Positions 46,967 through 57,976 of a stretch of 64,000 bases of DNA are shown piece by piece. Under the pieces are notes generated by a model. The model was not told the origin of the DNA. It ran no database searches and worked only from the letters and a program-made list of their open reading frames with translations. The stretch is from Fimbriimonadales bacterium. Its GTDB lineage: Bacteria; Armatimonadota; Fimbriimonadia; Fimbriimonadales; GBS-DC. The stretch covers positions 30,172 to 94,171 of the forward strand of contig JANXAW010000030.1 in the NCBI GenBank assembly GCA_025061985.1, read 5' to 3'. The stretch's first letter is position 1. The number at the start of each line of letters is the position of its first letter. The translations under genes were made by a program, and so were the position numbers.

Positions 46967-47092
46967 GCAACAGGTGGGGGTGGCTTCGGCTCACCCCCGA
47001 ACTGATCCCAATCCTTTGCCCACAAGGGGTTGTAAATTAGCAGGAATTTGCCACAGCTTGTGGTAGACTTTATAGCCAAACGGAGCGGAGAG

Positions 47093-47380
47093 ATGGCGCG
47101 TACAGGGAGGTCGTACCGCACTTGGAGCGTCGTGCTGTGGCTGTTTGCGATCTGGCTAACCGTTCACACCACGCCTCGCACGGTGCGTCTACTTGACCAA
47201 TGGCGCCAAACGCGCGCGGAAACCCACCAGCTCCAACGCGAGCTAGAGGCACTGCGTCAGCAGGAGCAGACACTGCGAGCGCAGCTGGAACGCGCTCGTA
47301 CCGACTTAGGGCGTGAGTCGCTTGCGCGTCAGCGCGGTTGGCTCCGCAAGGGCGAACAACCCTTGCGACTCAACCCCTAA
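47093..47380 (+). CDS. FtsB/DivIC-like septum formation initiator
   Basis: One TM helix then coiled coil ELEALRQQEQTLRAQLERARTDLGRESLARQRGWLRKGEQPLRL. Confidence 0.7.
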   Translation: MARTGRSYRTWSVVLWLFAIWLTVHTTPRTVRLLDQWRQTRAETHQLQRELEALRQQEQTLRAQLERARTDLGRESLARQRGWLRKGEQPLRLNP

Positions 47381-47895
47381 AATACATACGGCGCCGTCTC
47401 AGGGTTGCTTTTGAGCATCACCCATTCCGCTTCGGAGAGGGGCTGTGGCGAGTCGCGCTCCGCATCGGCAGGGCACAGGAACCCAAACGGCTCGTCGTAG
47501 GGGTTTATCCAGCGGTGGGGCGTGTAGGGAGGCACATAGAGCACATCGTAGGGCTTGAGTTCAAACACGCGCATGCCCACCAATGCGCGCCCACGCCCGC
47601 GCAACACCACTACCAGATGCACATAGGCGTGCTTCTCAAGGCTTGAGTAGCCGCCTGGCTCTATCTCAAAGTAGCGCAAGGCAAACCGTGCCTCTATAAG
47701 TGGCGGGCGTCCAAGGCTGTAGCGCTTGACCCCGCGCCAGCCCATCCCGGGAGCGTCTCCCGCATGCTCCTTGTACTCCACGGGCAGGATGCCTTCCCAC
47801 TGAAAATGCGCAGGGTCGAAGGGAATGTGCAAGCGCTGCAGGGCTTGTTGCAGCGCCGCTGCTGCTTGCGCTAATGCTTCAGAAGAGGGTTTCAT
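47377..47895 (-). CDS. Cupin-domain protein
   Basis: ALRYFEIEPGGYSSLEKHAYVHLVVVLRGRGRALVGMRVFELKPYDVLYVPPYTPHRWINP. Confidence 0.88.
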   Translation of the reverse strand: MKPSSEALAQAAAALQQALQRLHIPFDPAHFQWEGILPVEYKEHAGDAPGMGWRGVKRYSLGRPPLIEARFALRYFEIEPGGYSSLEKHAYVHLVVVLRGRGRALVGMRVFELKPYDVLYVPPYTPHRWINPYDEPFGFLCPADAERDSPQPLSEAEWVMLKSNPETAPYVF

Positions 47896-49487
47896 CGCCG
47901 TCGAATGGGCAAGTTGTTTAGGTCAACGCGCTCAGGGCGTTCTGGAGCATCCGCAAGTGCCCACGCCAAGCCGAACGCCGTGCGCGCTACCTGTGTGAGT
48001 TTCTCAAAGTCGATCTTTTCTACCGTGTCTGTGGGCTGGTGGTAGTCTGCATGCAGCCCTGTGAAGAAGAACACCGCAGGGATTCCCACGCTCACGAAGC
48101 TGTACTGGTCGCTTCGGAAAAAGAGTTGCTCAGGGTGATTGACAGAGTCGTACATCGGGTTCAAGCGCAGTTGGAGGTACTGCTGGTTGACGCGCTCCAG
48201 CAGTTTGCCGATGTCGGGGCTGGCGATATTGGGTCCGATTACATACACCTCGTTTGGAGCCGACAGGTAGCGATTGCGTGGGTCTGCATCGTTGGGCTTG
48301 CGGCTGCGCCCTACCATATCCAAGTTGATGTTCACGATGATGTTCTCCAAGGGTACGGTTGGTTGTTGCACGAACAGGCGCGAGCCGAGTAGCCCCTGCT
48401 CTTCACCAGCGTACCAAAGCAACAGTACAGAGCGGCGCGGGCGCGGACCTGTAGCAAACGCCTCAGCCATCTCTAATAGGGCCACGCAACCAGAACCGTT
48501 GTCGTCGGCGCCGTTGTAAATGCGCACAGTGCCGTCGCGCTCCTGAAAAGCTCCGATGTGGTCTAAATGCGCTCCAATCGACACATACTCGTCTTTGAGG
48601 GTGGGGTCTGCCCCTTCAATCAGACCGATGATGTTGTAGGCAACTTCGATGCGTGTTTGCGCCTTCAGCGTGATGCGGATTCGCTTTTGAGGGTTTAGCG
48701 CGAAGGCGGGGGCAGGTTCGTTGCGCTCGGCGCGCTGAATCAGCTCTGCTGCGCTAATAGGCTCGCCAGCGAAGATCGCTTCCAGCAAGCTCCGCGAAGC
48801 GACGATAAGGGGCACACGGCTAGATGTCTCAAGCCCCTCAACGCTGCGGCGCGTGCTCCACGCGCGCACGAGGCGCTCTAAGCGTTCCATGTCGATAGGG
48901 TCGATCCGAATGATAGCGACTGCGCCTTTTTCGAGGGCGTTTTGCTCAGGGCTACGCCAGCCAAGCGCTTCGGCTCGTTCAAACCCATGCTCTGAGACCT
49001 CGCGTGGGTAGCCCGTTTGCACTACCAGCACTTTGCCGCGCACATCCAACCCTGCGTAGGGGTCAATCCCCTGCGCGGGGTTTGACCAGCCGTTGCCCAC
49101 ATACACTAACGGGGCGGTCGTCTCCAAAGCCACGGGGCGTGCCACGAAATCGCGCCCAAGCTCGAAGGCGCGTTCGCCAACTTGGATGCGCGTCTCGCGC
49201 GGGTCGAGGCTCTCTATCCGATACCGCAATGCTTGGAAGTAGGTGCCGTTTTCGCCTGCGGGTTTCACCCCCCATCGCTTGAGGTGCGACACGATATACA
49301 ATCCTGCGATGTTCAGCCCACGCGAGGGGGTATTGCGCCCTTCCAGTTCATTCGAGGCGATAAACTCCAAATGCGCTTGCAACTCCAGCGGGGTGATTGT
49401 TTCGGCGCGCGCCATCCATAGCGGGCGGTCTGCCCACGCGCTTACGAGCAGTACACTAAGGCTTAGTGCTAACAAGCGTCTCATCAC
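47892..49487 (-). CDS. M28-family secreted aminopeptidase with PA domain
   Basis: YNIIGLIEGADPTLKDEYVSIGAHLDHIG...YNGADDNGSGCVALLEMAEAFA...LLWYAGEEQGLLGSRLFVQ; likely ATG at 49484 (GTG at 49487). Confidence 0.92.
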   Translation of the reverse strand: MMRRLLALSLSVLLVSAWADRPLWMARAETITPLELQAHLEFIASNELEGRNTPSRGLNIAGLYIVSHLKRWGVKPAGENGTYFQALRYRIESLDPRETRIQVGERAFELGRDFVARPVALETTAPLVYVGNGWSNPAQGIDPYAGLDVRGKVLVVQTGYPREVSEHGFERAEALGWRSPEQNALEKGAVAIIRIDPIDMERLERLVRAWSTRRSVEGLETSSRVPLIVASRSLLEAIFAGEPISAAELIQRAERNEPAPAFALNPQKRIRITLKAQTRIEVAYNIIGLIEGADPTLKDEYVSIGAHLDHIGAFQERDGTVRIYNGADDNGSGCVALLEMAEAFATGPRPRRSVLLLWYAGEEQGLLGSRLFVQQPTVPLENIIVNINLDMVGRSRKPNDADPRNRYLSAPNEVYVIGPNIASPDIGKLLERVNQQYLQLRLNPMYDSVNHPEQLFFRSDQYSFVSVGIPAVFFFTGLHADYHQPTDTVEKIDFEKLTQVARTAFGLAWALADAPERPERVDLNNLPIRRR

Positions 49488-49556
49488 GCTGTATATTCTA
49501 CCTACGCAAGCAAGAAGGCAGTGGATCGTTTGCTCTGGTTGGGTATCCTTCAGGGC

Positions 49557-51356
49557 ATGAAGCGTTGGCAGCTGGCATGGATTGCTGGGGCAGTGTTTTT
49601 AGGCGTAGCCCACGCGCAACTTTTGCAAATCAAGTTCCAAACCGAAGTCATCCTGCAGCGCACTGCCTACGCGCCTGGCTCGCCAGTCAATGGCATCGTG
49701 TTGCTCAAGGTCGAAAAGCCCTACCATGTGAATGCGAACCCCCCTTCAGAGGACTACCTTATTCCCACAGAGCTGAAAATCGAGGCGAGCAAGGGCTACA
49801 AGGTAGGCAAAATCGAGTATCCCAAGCCACTTGAGAAGGCGTATGAGTTTTCTCAGGGCAAGCCCCTCAAGGTTTACGAGGGCGATGTGCCCATCAAGTT
49901 CCAAATCCTTTTAGACAAGCGCGTGCCTAAAGGCACGCTCGTTGTGAAAGCCACGCTGCGCTACCAAGCCTGCGACGACAGAAACTGCTACCCGCCACGC
50001 ATTTTGCGGATTGAAATCAAAATCCCCATCAGCGACAAAGAGGGGGCTGTCAATCCCAGATACGAGCAAGCTCTCAAAGGTGCGTCTCAATCGAAGACCG
50101 ACGAGAGGGGAGGGCTGACAGAGTATCAGTCGCGTAGCCTTTTGGAGCAATGGGTGGAAGACACGTTTCGCTCGCGGCGCTGGGTGCTGTTTGCGGTCGT
50201 GTTGTTTTTAGGGGGGCTTTCGCTGAACCTCACGCCCTGTGTGTTGCCCCTGATTCCGATAACGCTGGGGTTTTTCAGTATGCAGGCGCAGGGGCAGGTG
50301 CGCCGACGCATTACGCTCACTGCCCTGTATGCGTTGAGTATGGCGTCAATGTACGCAGGGTTGGGCACAGTTGCGGCGGTGGCGGGCAAGGCATTCGGTT
50401 TCCAGTTGCAAAACCCGTGGGTGGTGGGCACGCTAGCGGTGCTGATTGTGCTGTTTGCTCTTTCGCTGTTTGATGTGTACAAGTTTCAGGTACCCCCTGC
50501 GCTGATGCGTTATGTGGGTGCGCGTCAGGGATGGATTGGCGCAATTTTGATGGGCATGTTAGCAGGCGTTGCGGCGGCGCCCTGTATAGGACCTGTGATT
50601 GTGGCGCTCATCTCTATCGTTGCTGCGTTAGCTAACCCATGGGTTGGGTTTTTGGTGTTTCTGTTGCTTGGCTTGGGGTTGGGGGCACCATACTTCGTGC
50701 TGGGACTGTTCTATGAGCGGCTGCAAAGCCGCCTACCGCGTTCAGGTGAGTGGACAGTGCTAGTTGAGCGCGTGTTCGGCGTGTTATTGCTGGCAGTGGC
50801 GCTTTACTTTGCGAACACGCTGATGCCTGCTGACTGGCAAAGCTGGGCGTGGGTGGCTTTCTTAGGGCTGGCAGCGCTGTACTTTTTGTTAGCGGAACGC
50901 AAAGCGTTCACGCAGCCGCGGGTGCTGCGCTTCAAGCAAGCGTTGGGCGTGGTGCTGGCGCTGTGGATGGGCTACAACGCTTACTCCCTCACGCGCCCCA
51001 AGGTGGCGATTGTGTGGGAGCCGTACAGCGTTCAGCGCCTAGAGCAAGCGAAAGCCCAAGGCAAGCCTGTTGTGATCGATTTCACGGCTCAGTGGTGCAT
51101 CGCCTGCGGTGAGCTAAAGCGCTACACTTTCACCGACCCCGCTGTGGTGCGCGAATCGGAGCGTTTTGTGCGCTTAGTAGTGGATGCCACGCGCGCCACA
51201 GACCCTACTGTGCAAGAGACCCTGCAGCGCCACGAGGTGGTTGGGCTACCCACCGTGATTTTCATAGACTCGCAAGGCAACGAGCGACGCGACCTGCGTC
51301 TTACGGGCTTTGAGCCTGCTAGCAAGTTTCTCAAGCGTTTGCAAGCGGTGCGGTAG
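49557..51356 (+). CDS. dsbD: Thiol:disulfide interchange protein DsbD
   Basis: N-terminal DsbD-alpha-like domain (ATLRYQACDDRNCYPPR), TM domain LSLNLTPCVLPLIPITLGFFS, C-terminal Trx IDFTAQWCIACGELKRYTFTDPAV. Confidence 0.93.
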   Translation: MKRWQLAWIAGAVFLGVAHAQLLQIKFQTEVILQRTAYAPGSPVNGIVLLKVEKPYHVNANPPSEDYLIPTELKIEASKGYKVGKIEYPKPLEKAYEFSQGKPLKVYEGDVPIKFQILLDKRVPKGTLVVKATLRYQACDDRNCYPPRILRIEIKIPISDKEGAVNPRYEQALKGASQSKTDERGGLTEYQSRSLLEQWVEDTFRSRRWVLFAVVLFLGGLSLNLTPCVLPLIPITLGFFSMQAQGQVRRRITLTALYALSMASMYAGLGTVAAVAGKAFGFQLQNPWVVGTLAVLIVLFALSLFDVYKFQVPPALMRYVGARQGWIGAILMGMLAGVAAAPCIGPVIVALISIVAALANPWVGFLVFLLLGLGLGAPYFVLGLFYERLQSRLPRSGEWTVLVERVFGVLLLAVALYFANTLMPADWQSWAWVAFLGLAALYFLLAERKAFTQPRVLRFKQALGVVLALWMGYNAYSLTRPKVAIVWEPYSVQRLEQAKAQGKPVVIDFTAQWCIACGELKRYTFTDPAVVRESERFVRLVVDATRATDPTVQETLQRHEVVGLPTVIFIDSQGNERRDLRLTGFEPASKFLKRLQAVR

Positions 51357-51449
51357 CAAAGTTTGCAGCACGGGGGGAGCGTAGCCCGCTAAGGCGCACT
51401 GCCTTGGGTAGGCGCAACTTTGCCCTCGATGCTTGGTATAATCAAGTCG

Positions 51450-52523
51450 ATGAACGAGCGCAAACGAGTACTGACAGGCGACCGACCGACGGGCAAACTG
51501 CACTTGGGGCATTATGTTGGCTCCCTTCAAAACCGCGTGAAACTTCAAGATGAGTACGACTGCTACTTCCTCATCGCCGACTTGCACATGCTCACGACGC
51601 GCCCCACGCGCGAAGACATTGAGGAAATGCGCGACAACATTCGCGAGATGGTGCTGGATTACCTCGCCGTGGGGATAGACCCGAACAAATCCACTATCTA
51701 CTTGCAGTCGGCGGTGCATGCGGTGTATGAGATGAACCTCTTTTTTGAGATGCTGGTGTCGCTGCCACGCCTGTTGCGCCTGCCCAGTCTCAAGGAGATG
51801 GCGCGCGCCGCAAACATCGACGAGGAGGCGATGCCGTTTGGCTTGATCGGCTATCCCGTGTTGCAGGCAGCGGATATTCTGATGGCGCGCGCGCACTTAG
51901 TGCCTGTAGGCAAGGATAACGAGGCGCACGTGGAGGTCACCCGCGAAATCGCACGGCGGTTCAACTACCTCTATGGCGAAGTGTTCCCTATCCCTGAAGT
52001 GATGCTCAGCGATGTGCCCACCCTAGTGGGCATTGACGGCAAAGCGAAAATGAGCAAGAGTCTTGGAAACGCCATCTTCCTCTCGGATGACCCCAAAACC
52101 GTTGAGAAAAAAGTGCGCAGTATGTACACTGACCCCAAGCGCATCCGCGCCGACATCCCTGGCACAGTGGAAGGCAACCCTGTGTTTATCTATCACGACA
52201 TCTTCAATCCCAACCGCGAGGAGGTAGAGGACCTCAAGGAGCGGTATCGGCAGGGGCGCGTGGGCGATGTGGAAGTGAAAGAGAAGCTGGCGCGCGCCTT
52301 GAATGCCTTTTTAGACCCCATTCGCGAGCGACGTGAGCAGTTTGCGAAAGAGCGCGGCTTGGTAGAAGAAATCATCTACACAGGCACGCTGAAAGTGCGT
52401 GCGATCGCCGAAGAGACGCTGGAGGCAGTCAAGCAGGCGATGGGGTTGCGGGGCATCTGGCGCAGCATTGAGCGCAAAGCCCGTGAGCGAATGCAAGAGC
52501 TGGCAAAGCTTCAAACGCTCTAA
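51450..52523 (+). CDS. trpS: Tryptophanyl-tRNA synthetase
   Basis: [25 protein letters not shown]...[33 protein letters not shown]. Confidence 0.96.
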   Translation: MNERKRVLTGDRPTGKLHLGHYVGSLQNRVKLQDEYDCYFLIADLHMLTTRPTREDIEEMRDNIREMVLDYLAVGIDPNKSTIYLQSAVHAVYEMNLFFEMLVSLPRLLRLPSLKEMARAANIDEEAMPFGLIGYPVLQAADILMARAHLVPVGKDNEAHVEVTREIARRFNYLYGEVFPIPEVMLSDVPTLVGIDGKAKMSKSLGNAIFLSDDPKTVEKKVRSMYTDPKRIRADIPGTVEGNPVFIYHDIFNPNREEVEDLKERYRQGRVGDVEVKEKLARALNAFLDPIRERREQFAKERGLVEEIIYTGTLKVRAIAEETLEAVKQAMGLRGIWRSIERKARERMQELAKLQTL

Positions 52524-52524
52524 A

Positions 52525-52558
52525 AGCGAGGGGGCAAAGAGAGTGCCCCCTGCTTGTT
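52525..52558. terminator. Bidirectional hairpin terminator between convergent trpS and metalloprotease gene
   Basis: agcgagggggca-aagagag-tgccccctgctTGTTTT. Confidence 0.65.
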
Positions 52559-54073
52559 TTAGCATCCCTGTCCGAAGTTGAACAGTACCAACAGCAGGTC
52601 GGCGTTGTTCACGACGCCATCGCCGTTTCCGTCTGCTGCGGGATTGTTTGTGCCGAAGTTGAACAGCACCAGCAGCAGGTCAGCGTTGTTCACACAGCCG
52701 TTGCCGTCCATGTCGCCCGTCGGCAGCACGACCTGCTGCACAGTCAGACGATAGCGTTGCACATCGTCTGCTGAGCCTGTTCCAGAGAAGACGCGCACAA
52801 AGAATGTACCGCCCGCTGGTGGAGGCACGAAGTTCGCAATCTGCTCAGATTGCCCTATGCCGTTGGAGTTCGCAGTGGCAATCACGGTGCCAGTACTATT
52901 GCACAGCTCCATATCTAGGTTTTGAATGGCGCGAGTGTTGATGGTGCTCGCTGTGCCTCCCTCTGGGCCGACTTGGTAGGTAGCGCCGATAGGCGCGGCA
53001 GTGATTGTAAGGCGGCGGAACGCGGGCACTTCTAGGCGATACCAGTCCACATCGGCGCTTCTGTCGAGGCTTGCCCACTCGAGAGTGACGGTAGCTTCAG
53101 GGAGTTCTACAGGGGTTGCTTGTGCTTGTGTATTGTTCACTTCGTAGGGGTCGCCGTACAGGCGATGTGCCCCACGAATGTCGTCGTCTTGAGGTCCGTC
53201 AAACGCAAGGCTCAAATACGGCTCCATGAGCTTAGTTTCGTTTACAGGGATTACGTGCCCAAGTCCCAAGCCGTGCCCGTGTTCGTGCATGACCGTGTTG
53301 CGTAGGAAGCGGTAGCTTGCAAAAGCGTTTTGCCAGCTTTCACTGCTGTCTAACACCATATCGCCCACGTTGGGGAAGTAGTTGAACGCTAAGATGCCAC
53401 TGGGTCCATCCAAATTACGTGCGCCGATGCGCACATCGCCGCGCGGAACTGTAGCGGAACCCGGAGCGTTCGGGAAGGACGCTCCATCGTCGCTGACCTC
53501 TGTGTAAGTTATGCCTGCTACCTGCTGCCAGCGCGCGAAGCTGTTGCGAAACTGGGCTAGCCATAGCCCGCGATTACCGCCAAACTTGTTATCCATACTG
53601 CTGAAAAGGTTGCTGGGCAATGTGTTATTGCCCGGTCCTGGCAGTTGTGTGCCATCGGGCACAAGGCTCCAGCGTAGGCGGATTGGCGTGCCCCGTGAGC
53701 CCGTACTCCCGTACGAAGTGAAGGTCCAACGATTGCCCAAGTTGTACGCTGGCATAAACTCGCCGAAAATGAGGCGCGACATATACTCCACATACCACTC
53801 AGGCGTGCCAGGCGCAAAACACAAGTGCGCTAAGTGTCCGTCGTGTGTGATGCCTTCCACACAGCACTGACCAACCCCACCAATACCCGTAAGCTGCTCC
53901 AGTACTCGGTGGCTCCCGTCGAAGGAGTGAGGTCGCTCCCAATCCCACAAGGGTAGCCACGAGGGCAAAATCGGATGGTTTACAAATAGCGGGCGTCGCT
54001 GCGTAGGTGTATCCGCAGTGGCTACGCCTAAAAGCAAAGTTCCCGCTAGCCAGCCCACGAGATTCCGCCTCAC
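52559..54073 (-). CDS. Secreted matrixin-like metalloprotease with PPC domain and C-terminal dockerin-type repeats
   Basis: HEHGHGLGLGHV zinc motif; C terminus GDMDGNGCVNNADLLLVLFNFGTNNPAADGNGDGVVNNADLLLVLFNFGQGC; likely GTG start 54073 after GGGAGG. Confidence 0.88.
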   Translation of the reverse strand: MRRNLVGWLAGTLLLGVATADTPTQRRPLFVNHPILPSWLPLWDWERPHSFDGSHRVLEQLTGIGGVGQCCVEGITHDGHLAHLCFAPGTPEWYVEYMSRLIFGEFMPAYNLGNRWTFTSYGSTGSRGTPIRLRWSLVPDGTQLPGPGNNTLPSNLFSSMDNKFGGNRGLWLAQFRNSFARWQQVAGITYTEVSDDGASFPNAPGSATVPRGDVRIGARNLDGPSGILAFNYFPNVGDMVLDSSESWQNAFASYRFLRNTVMHEHGHGLGLGHVIPVNETKLMEPYLSLAFDGPQDDDIRGAHRLYGDPYEVNNTQAQATPVELPEATVTLEWASLDRSADVDWYRLEVPAFRRLTITAAPIGATYQVGPEGGTASTINTRAIQNLDMELCNSTGTVIATANSNGIGQSEQIANFVPPPAGGTFFVRVFSGTGSADDVQRYRLTVQQVVLPTGDMDGNGCVNNADLLLVLFNFGTNNPAADGNGDGVVNNADLLLVLFNFGQGC

Positions 54074-54176
54074 CGCTAACCTCCCGACTTGCTTTGAGAC
54101 TGCGAGGGCACGACTGCTGGTCGCACCATGGGGATTATAGCACATCTTGTGCCAAGCGGGGGTATCCTACGGTTGT

Positions 54177-55307
54177 ATGCGTCGAGTGCTGGTGCTTGGC
54201 TCCACTGGTTCGATTGGGAGGCAAACTTTGGATGTCCTGCGTCGGTTGCCCCAACAGTTGCAGCTTGTTGGGTTAGCGGCATATTCTGACTACTGTGCGC
54301 TTCAAGCCCAAGCGACAGAGTGGGGGGTTGAGGTGCTTGGGCTGGTCTGCCCACCCAAGGGGGCGACGGGGATTAGCTACGTGGGGGTGGAAGGGCTATG
54401 CGCAATGGTGCAGCGTGAGGACGTAGACGTTGTGGTGGTGGCGCTAGGCGGGGCTGTAGCGCTTGAGCCGACATTAGCAGCGTTGGAAGCAGGCAAAACC
54501 GTCGCCTTAGCTACCAAAGAGGTGCTGGTGGCTGCAGGGGCGCTGGTGATGGAAGTTGCGCAGCGCACAGGAGCGCCCCTACTTCCCATCGATAGCGAGC
54601 ATTCGGGAGCGTTTCAAGCGATGCAGGCAGGTAAACGCGAGCAGGTCGCGCGCCTAACGCTCACTGCCTCAGGCGGCCCGTTCCGGACCCGCCCGCTGGA
54701 TACCTTTGACACCATCACAGTAGAGGAAGCCTTAGAGCACCCCAACTGGAAAATGGGCAAGAAAATCACTGTTGACTCCGCCACGATGATGAACAAGGGG
54801 CTGGAAGTGATAGAAGCACAGTGGCTGTTTGGGTTGCGCTTGGAGCAGGTAGAGGTGCTCATCCATCCCCAAAGCATTGTGCACGCGCTGGTGGAGTTCG
54901 TGGACGGCTCGGTGATCGCGCAGCTAAGCCTGCCTGATATGCGCCTACCGATTTTATACGCGCTAATGTATCCAGAGCGCGTAGCGACGGAATTCCCGCG
55001 CCTGCGTTTAGAGCAGATTGGGCAGCTAACCTTCGAGGCTCCTGATCCGCAACGCTATCCATGCTTGAGCTTGGCGTACGAGGCTGCCCGAATCGGCGGC
55101 ACAATGCCTACTGTACTAAACGCTGCAAATGAGGTGGCAGTGCGTGCCTTTTTGGAGCATCAGATCCGTTTCACGGATATTCCGCGCCTTGTGGAGCAGG
55201 CGATGGCAGCCCATGCGCCTGTGCCCCCTACGCTGGAAAATGTGTTGCAAGCGGATGCGTGGGCACGTGCGTGGCTTGCAGCGCGCTTAGCCCAGCGTTC
55301 GGTATAA
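54177..55307 (+). CDS. dxr: 1-deoxy-D-xylulose 5-phosphate reductoisomerase
   Basis: MRRVLVLGSTGSIGRQTLDVLRR...LLPIDSEHSGAFQAM...LTASGGPFR...MGKKITVDSATMMNKGLEVIEA. Confidence 0.96.
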   Translation: MRRVLVLGSTGSIGRQTLDVLRRLPQQLQLVGLAAYSDYCALQAQATEWGVEVLGLVCPPKGATGISYVGVEGLCAMVQREDVDVVVVALGGAVALEPTLAALEAGKTVALATKEVLVAAGALVMEVAQRTGAPLLPIDSEHSGAFQAMQAGKREQVARLTLTASGGPFRTRPLDTFDTITVEEALEHPNWKMGKKITVDSATMMNKGLEVIEAQWLFGLRLEQVEVLIHPQSIVHALVEFVDGSVIAQLSLPDMRLPILYALMYPERVATEFPRLRLEQIGQLTFEAPDPQRYPCLSLAYEAARIGGTMPTVLNAANEVAVRAFLEHQIRFTDIPRLVEQAMAAHAPVPPTLENVLQADAWARAWLAARLAQRSV

Positions 55308-55318
55308 TCATAAACCCT

Positions 55319-57025
55319 ATGATACGCCAGCAGTTAGCAGCGTGGGTGCAGCAAGCAGCCTATGCCGCCCAAGCAGCGGGCGCACTCGCCTTCGAAACGC
55401 TCCCCGAGTTTGAGATAGAGACTCCGCGCAACCCTCAGTTCGGCGATTATGCTGCGAACCTGGCGATGCTTTTGGCGCGGCAAGTGCGCCGCAACCCTCG
55501 CGAGGTCGCCGAAATTATTCGCCAACACTTGCCCCAGGCAGCTTACGAGTGGGTTGAGCGTGCGGAGGTGGCAGGGGCGGGCTTTTTGAACTTTTACCTC
55601 AAGCCCAACTGGGCAGGCGCAGTGGTGCGCCACATCCTCACGCAGGGCGAGCAGTACGGCAACCTCACGATTGGGGCGGGCAAGCGCGTGCTGGTTGAGT
55701 TCGTAAGTGCAAACCCAACGGGCCCGCTCACATTAGGGCATGGGCGCAACGCTGCGGTAGGCGATAGCCTCGCACGCATCTTGGAAGCTGCAGGCTACCA
55801 AGTGGAGCGCGAGTTCTACATCAACGACGGCGAGAACTCCACCCAAATCCGCAACTTTGGGCTGTCTGTGCTCGCCCGCTATCGGCAACTGCTGGGCGAA
55901 CCCGCCAAGGTGCCCCCAGACGGCTACCATGGCGAGTATGTGAAAGAGATTGCCCAAGCCATTCGCGAGCAATACGGCGACTCGTTTGCCGAAGGCGACC
56001 CCGAAACGGTGCTGAAGCGGTTCGAGCAAATCGCCAAGCAACAGATGCTTGCCGAACACGAGCGCGACTTAGCGGAGTTCGGTGTGCGTTTTGACCGTTG
56101 GTTCTCTGAGCAAAGCTTATATGACTCGGGCAAGGTGCAGGAGACGCTGAACCTATTGCGCGAGCGCGGCTACGTCTATGAACACGAAGGCGCACTCTGG
56201 TTCCGATCCACCGCTTTTGGCGACGAGAAGGACCGCGTGCTAGTGCGCGCCAACGGCTTGCCCACCTATCTGGCTGCCGATATTGCCTATCACCGCGACA
56301 AATACGAGCGTGGCTACGACTTGCTCATCAACCTTTGGGGAGCAGACCACCACGGCTACGTGGCGCGGATGCGCGCCGCCGTTGCTGCACTGGGCTATGA
56401 CCCCGACCGGCTGCACATTCTGATTTATCAGCTGGTGAACCTATTTCGGGGCACAGAGCCAGTGCGGATGTCTAAGCGGGCGGGCGAGTTCATTACCTTG
56501 CGCGAGGTGATGGATGAAATCGGCACCGACGCCCTGCGCTTTTTCTACCTCCTGCGCTCGCACGATAGCACCTTGGATATTGACATTGAACTTGCGAAGG
56601 AGCAATCTGAGAAGAACCCCGTGTTCTATGTGCAGTATGCGCACGCGCGGATTTGCAGTATTGAGCGCACGGCGGCGGAGCGCGGCGTTCCTATGCCGGA
56701 TGTTGCCACCACGGACCTCAGCGTGCTGACCCACCCTGCGGAGCTGGCGTTGGTGAAGCGGTTAGCAGACTTGCCCGATGAGATTGCCTTAGCAGCGCGC
56801 CACAACGCTCCGCATCGGCTCACCACCTACGCGCTGGATGTGGCGCGGGCGTTCCACAGCTTCTACACCGAGTGCCGCGTGCTGGGGGCAGAGCCTGCCC
56901 TGCAAGATGCGCGGTTGTTGCTGGTGCGTGCCACACGCCTTACGCTGGCGCGAACCTTAGGCTTGCTGGGCGTATCGGCTCCTGAGCGCATGGAGCGCGC
57001 TGAGGCGGAGGCAGTTGCCACTTAG
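55319..57025 (+). CDS. argS: Arginyl-tRNA synthetase
   Basis: VLVEFVSANPTGPLTLGHGRNAAVGDSLARILEAAGYQVEREFYINDGENS...RMSKRAGEFITLREVMDEIGTDALRFFYLLRS. Confidence 0.96.
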   Translation: MIRQQLAAWVQQAAYAAQAAGALAFETLPEFEIETPRNPQFGDYAANLAMLLARQVRRNPREVAEIIRQHLPQAAYEWVERAEVAGAGFLNFYLKPNWAGAVVRHILTQGEQYGNLTIGAGKRVLVEFVSANPTGPLTLGHGRNAAVGDSLARILEAAGYQVEREFYINDGENSTQIRNFGLSVLARYRQLLGEPAKVPPDGYHGEYVKEIAQAIREQYGDSFAEGDPETVLKRFEQIAKQQMLAEHERDLAEFGVRFDRWFSEQSLYDSGKVQETLNLLRERGYVYEHEGALWFRSTAFGDEKDRVLVRANGLPTYLAADIAYHRDKYERGYDLLINLWGADHHGYVARMRAAVAALGYDPDRLHILIYQLVNLFRGTEPVRMSKRAGEFITLREVMDEIGTDALRFFYLLRSHDSTLDIDIELAKEQSEKNPVFYVQYAHARICSIERTAAERGVPMPDVATTDLSVLTHPAELALVKRLADLPDEIALAARHNAPHRLTTYALDVARAFHSFYTECRVLGAEPALQDARLLLVRATRLTLARTLGLLGVSAPERMERAEAEAVAT

Positions 57026-57061
57026 TGAGGCGGCGAAGCTGCCTCTGGTATAATACGAGCG

Positions 57062-57976
57062 ATGGCACAGATTGAGCTGGTCAACCGCAAGTTCCCCGAA
57101 TGGCTGAAGGTGCGCCTGCCCAAGCCCGACAAAATCCAGCACATCGAGCAGATGATGCGCATGGCGCGTTTGCATACCGTGTGCGAGAGCGCGCGCTGCC
57201 CCAACCTGCCCGAATGCTGGTCTAAAGGCTCGGCGACTTTTATGATTTTGGGCGATATCTGCACGCGCCACTGTGGCTTTTGTGCCATCAAAACGGGCAA
57301 GCCCCTGCCCGTAGACCCACAGGAGCCGATGCGCGTTGCCCAAATCGCCAAGCGCATGGGACTAAAGCACATCGTGGTGACCTCCGTCGCGCGTGATGAC
57401 CTGCCCGACGGAGGCTCTGGGCAGTTCGCAGCAACCATCCGCGCCTTGCATGAGACCATCCCCCACGCGATTGTGGAGGTGCTCACGCCCGACTTCAAGG
57501 GCAAAACATGGTGCATTCGGCGCGTGGTGGACGCCCAACCCGAGATTTTCAATCACAACATCGAGACCGTTGAGCGATTGCAGGCTATCGTGCGCCCGCA
57601 AGCGCGCTACGACCGCTCCCTAAAGGTGCTGGAAACCGTCAAACGGTTAGACCCGACCATCTACACCAAGTCGGGCATTATGTTGGGGCTGGGCGAGACG
57701 CGCGAGGAAGTGATTCAGACGATGCGCGACTTGCGTAATGCGGGCGTAGACGCGCTGACCATTGGGCAGTACCTGCGCCCCACGCAACGCCACCTGCCCG
57801 TGCAAGAGTACATCCACCCTGACCAGTTTGAGGAGTACCGTGTGTTGGGGGAGGAGATGGGCTTCCTGTTTGTGGCGTCGGGACCGTTTGTGCGCAGTTC
57901 GTATAATGCGATTGCGTTCTCGCAGCGCGTGATGGCAGAGAGGCTCGCTAGGGTCGGTGCGGTGGAGAGCGCGTAG
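57062..57976 (+). CDS. lipA: Lipoyl synthase
   Basis: CESARCPNLPECWSKGSATFMILGDICTRHCGFCAIKTGKPLPVDPQEP...VVTSVARDDLPDGGSGQFAATIRALH...TKSGIMLGLGETREEV. Confidence 0.97.
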   Translation: MAQIELVNRKFPEWLKVRLPKPDKIQHIEQMMRMARLHTVCESARCPNLPECWSKGSATFMILGDICTRHCGFCAIKTGKPLPVDPQEPMRVAQIAKRMGLKHIVVTSVARDDLPDGGSGQFAATIRALHETIPHAIVEVLTPDFKGKTWCIRRVVDAQPEIFNHNIETVERLQAIVRPQARYDRSLKVLETVKRLDPTIYTKSGIMLGLGETREEVIQTMRDLRNAGVDALTIGQYLRPTQRHLPVQEYIHPDQFEEYRVLGEEMGFLFVASGPFVRSSYNAIAFSQRVMAERLARVGAVESA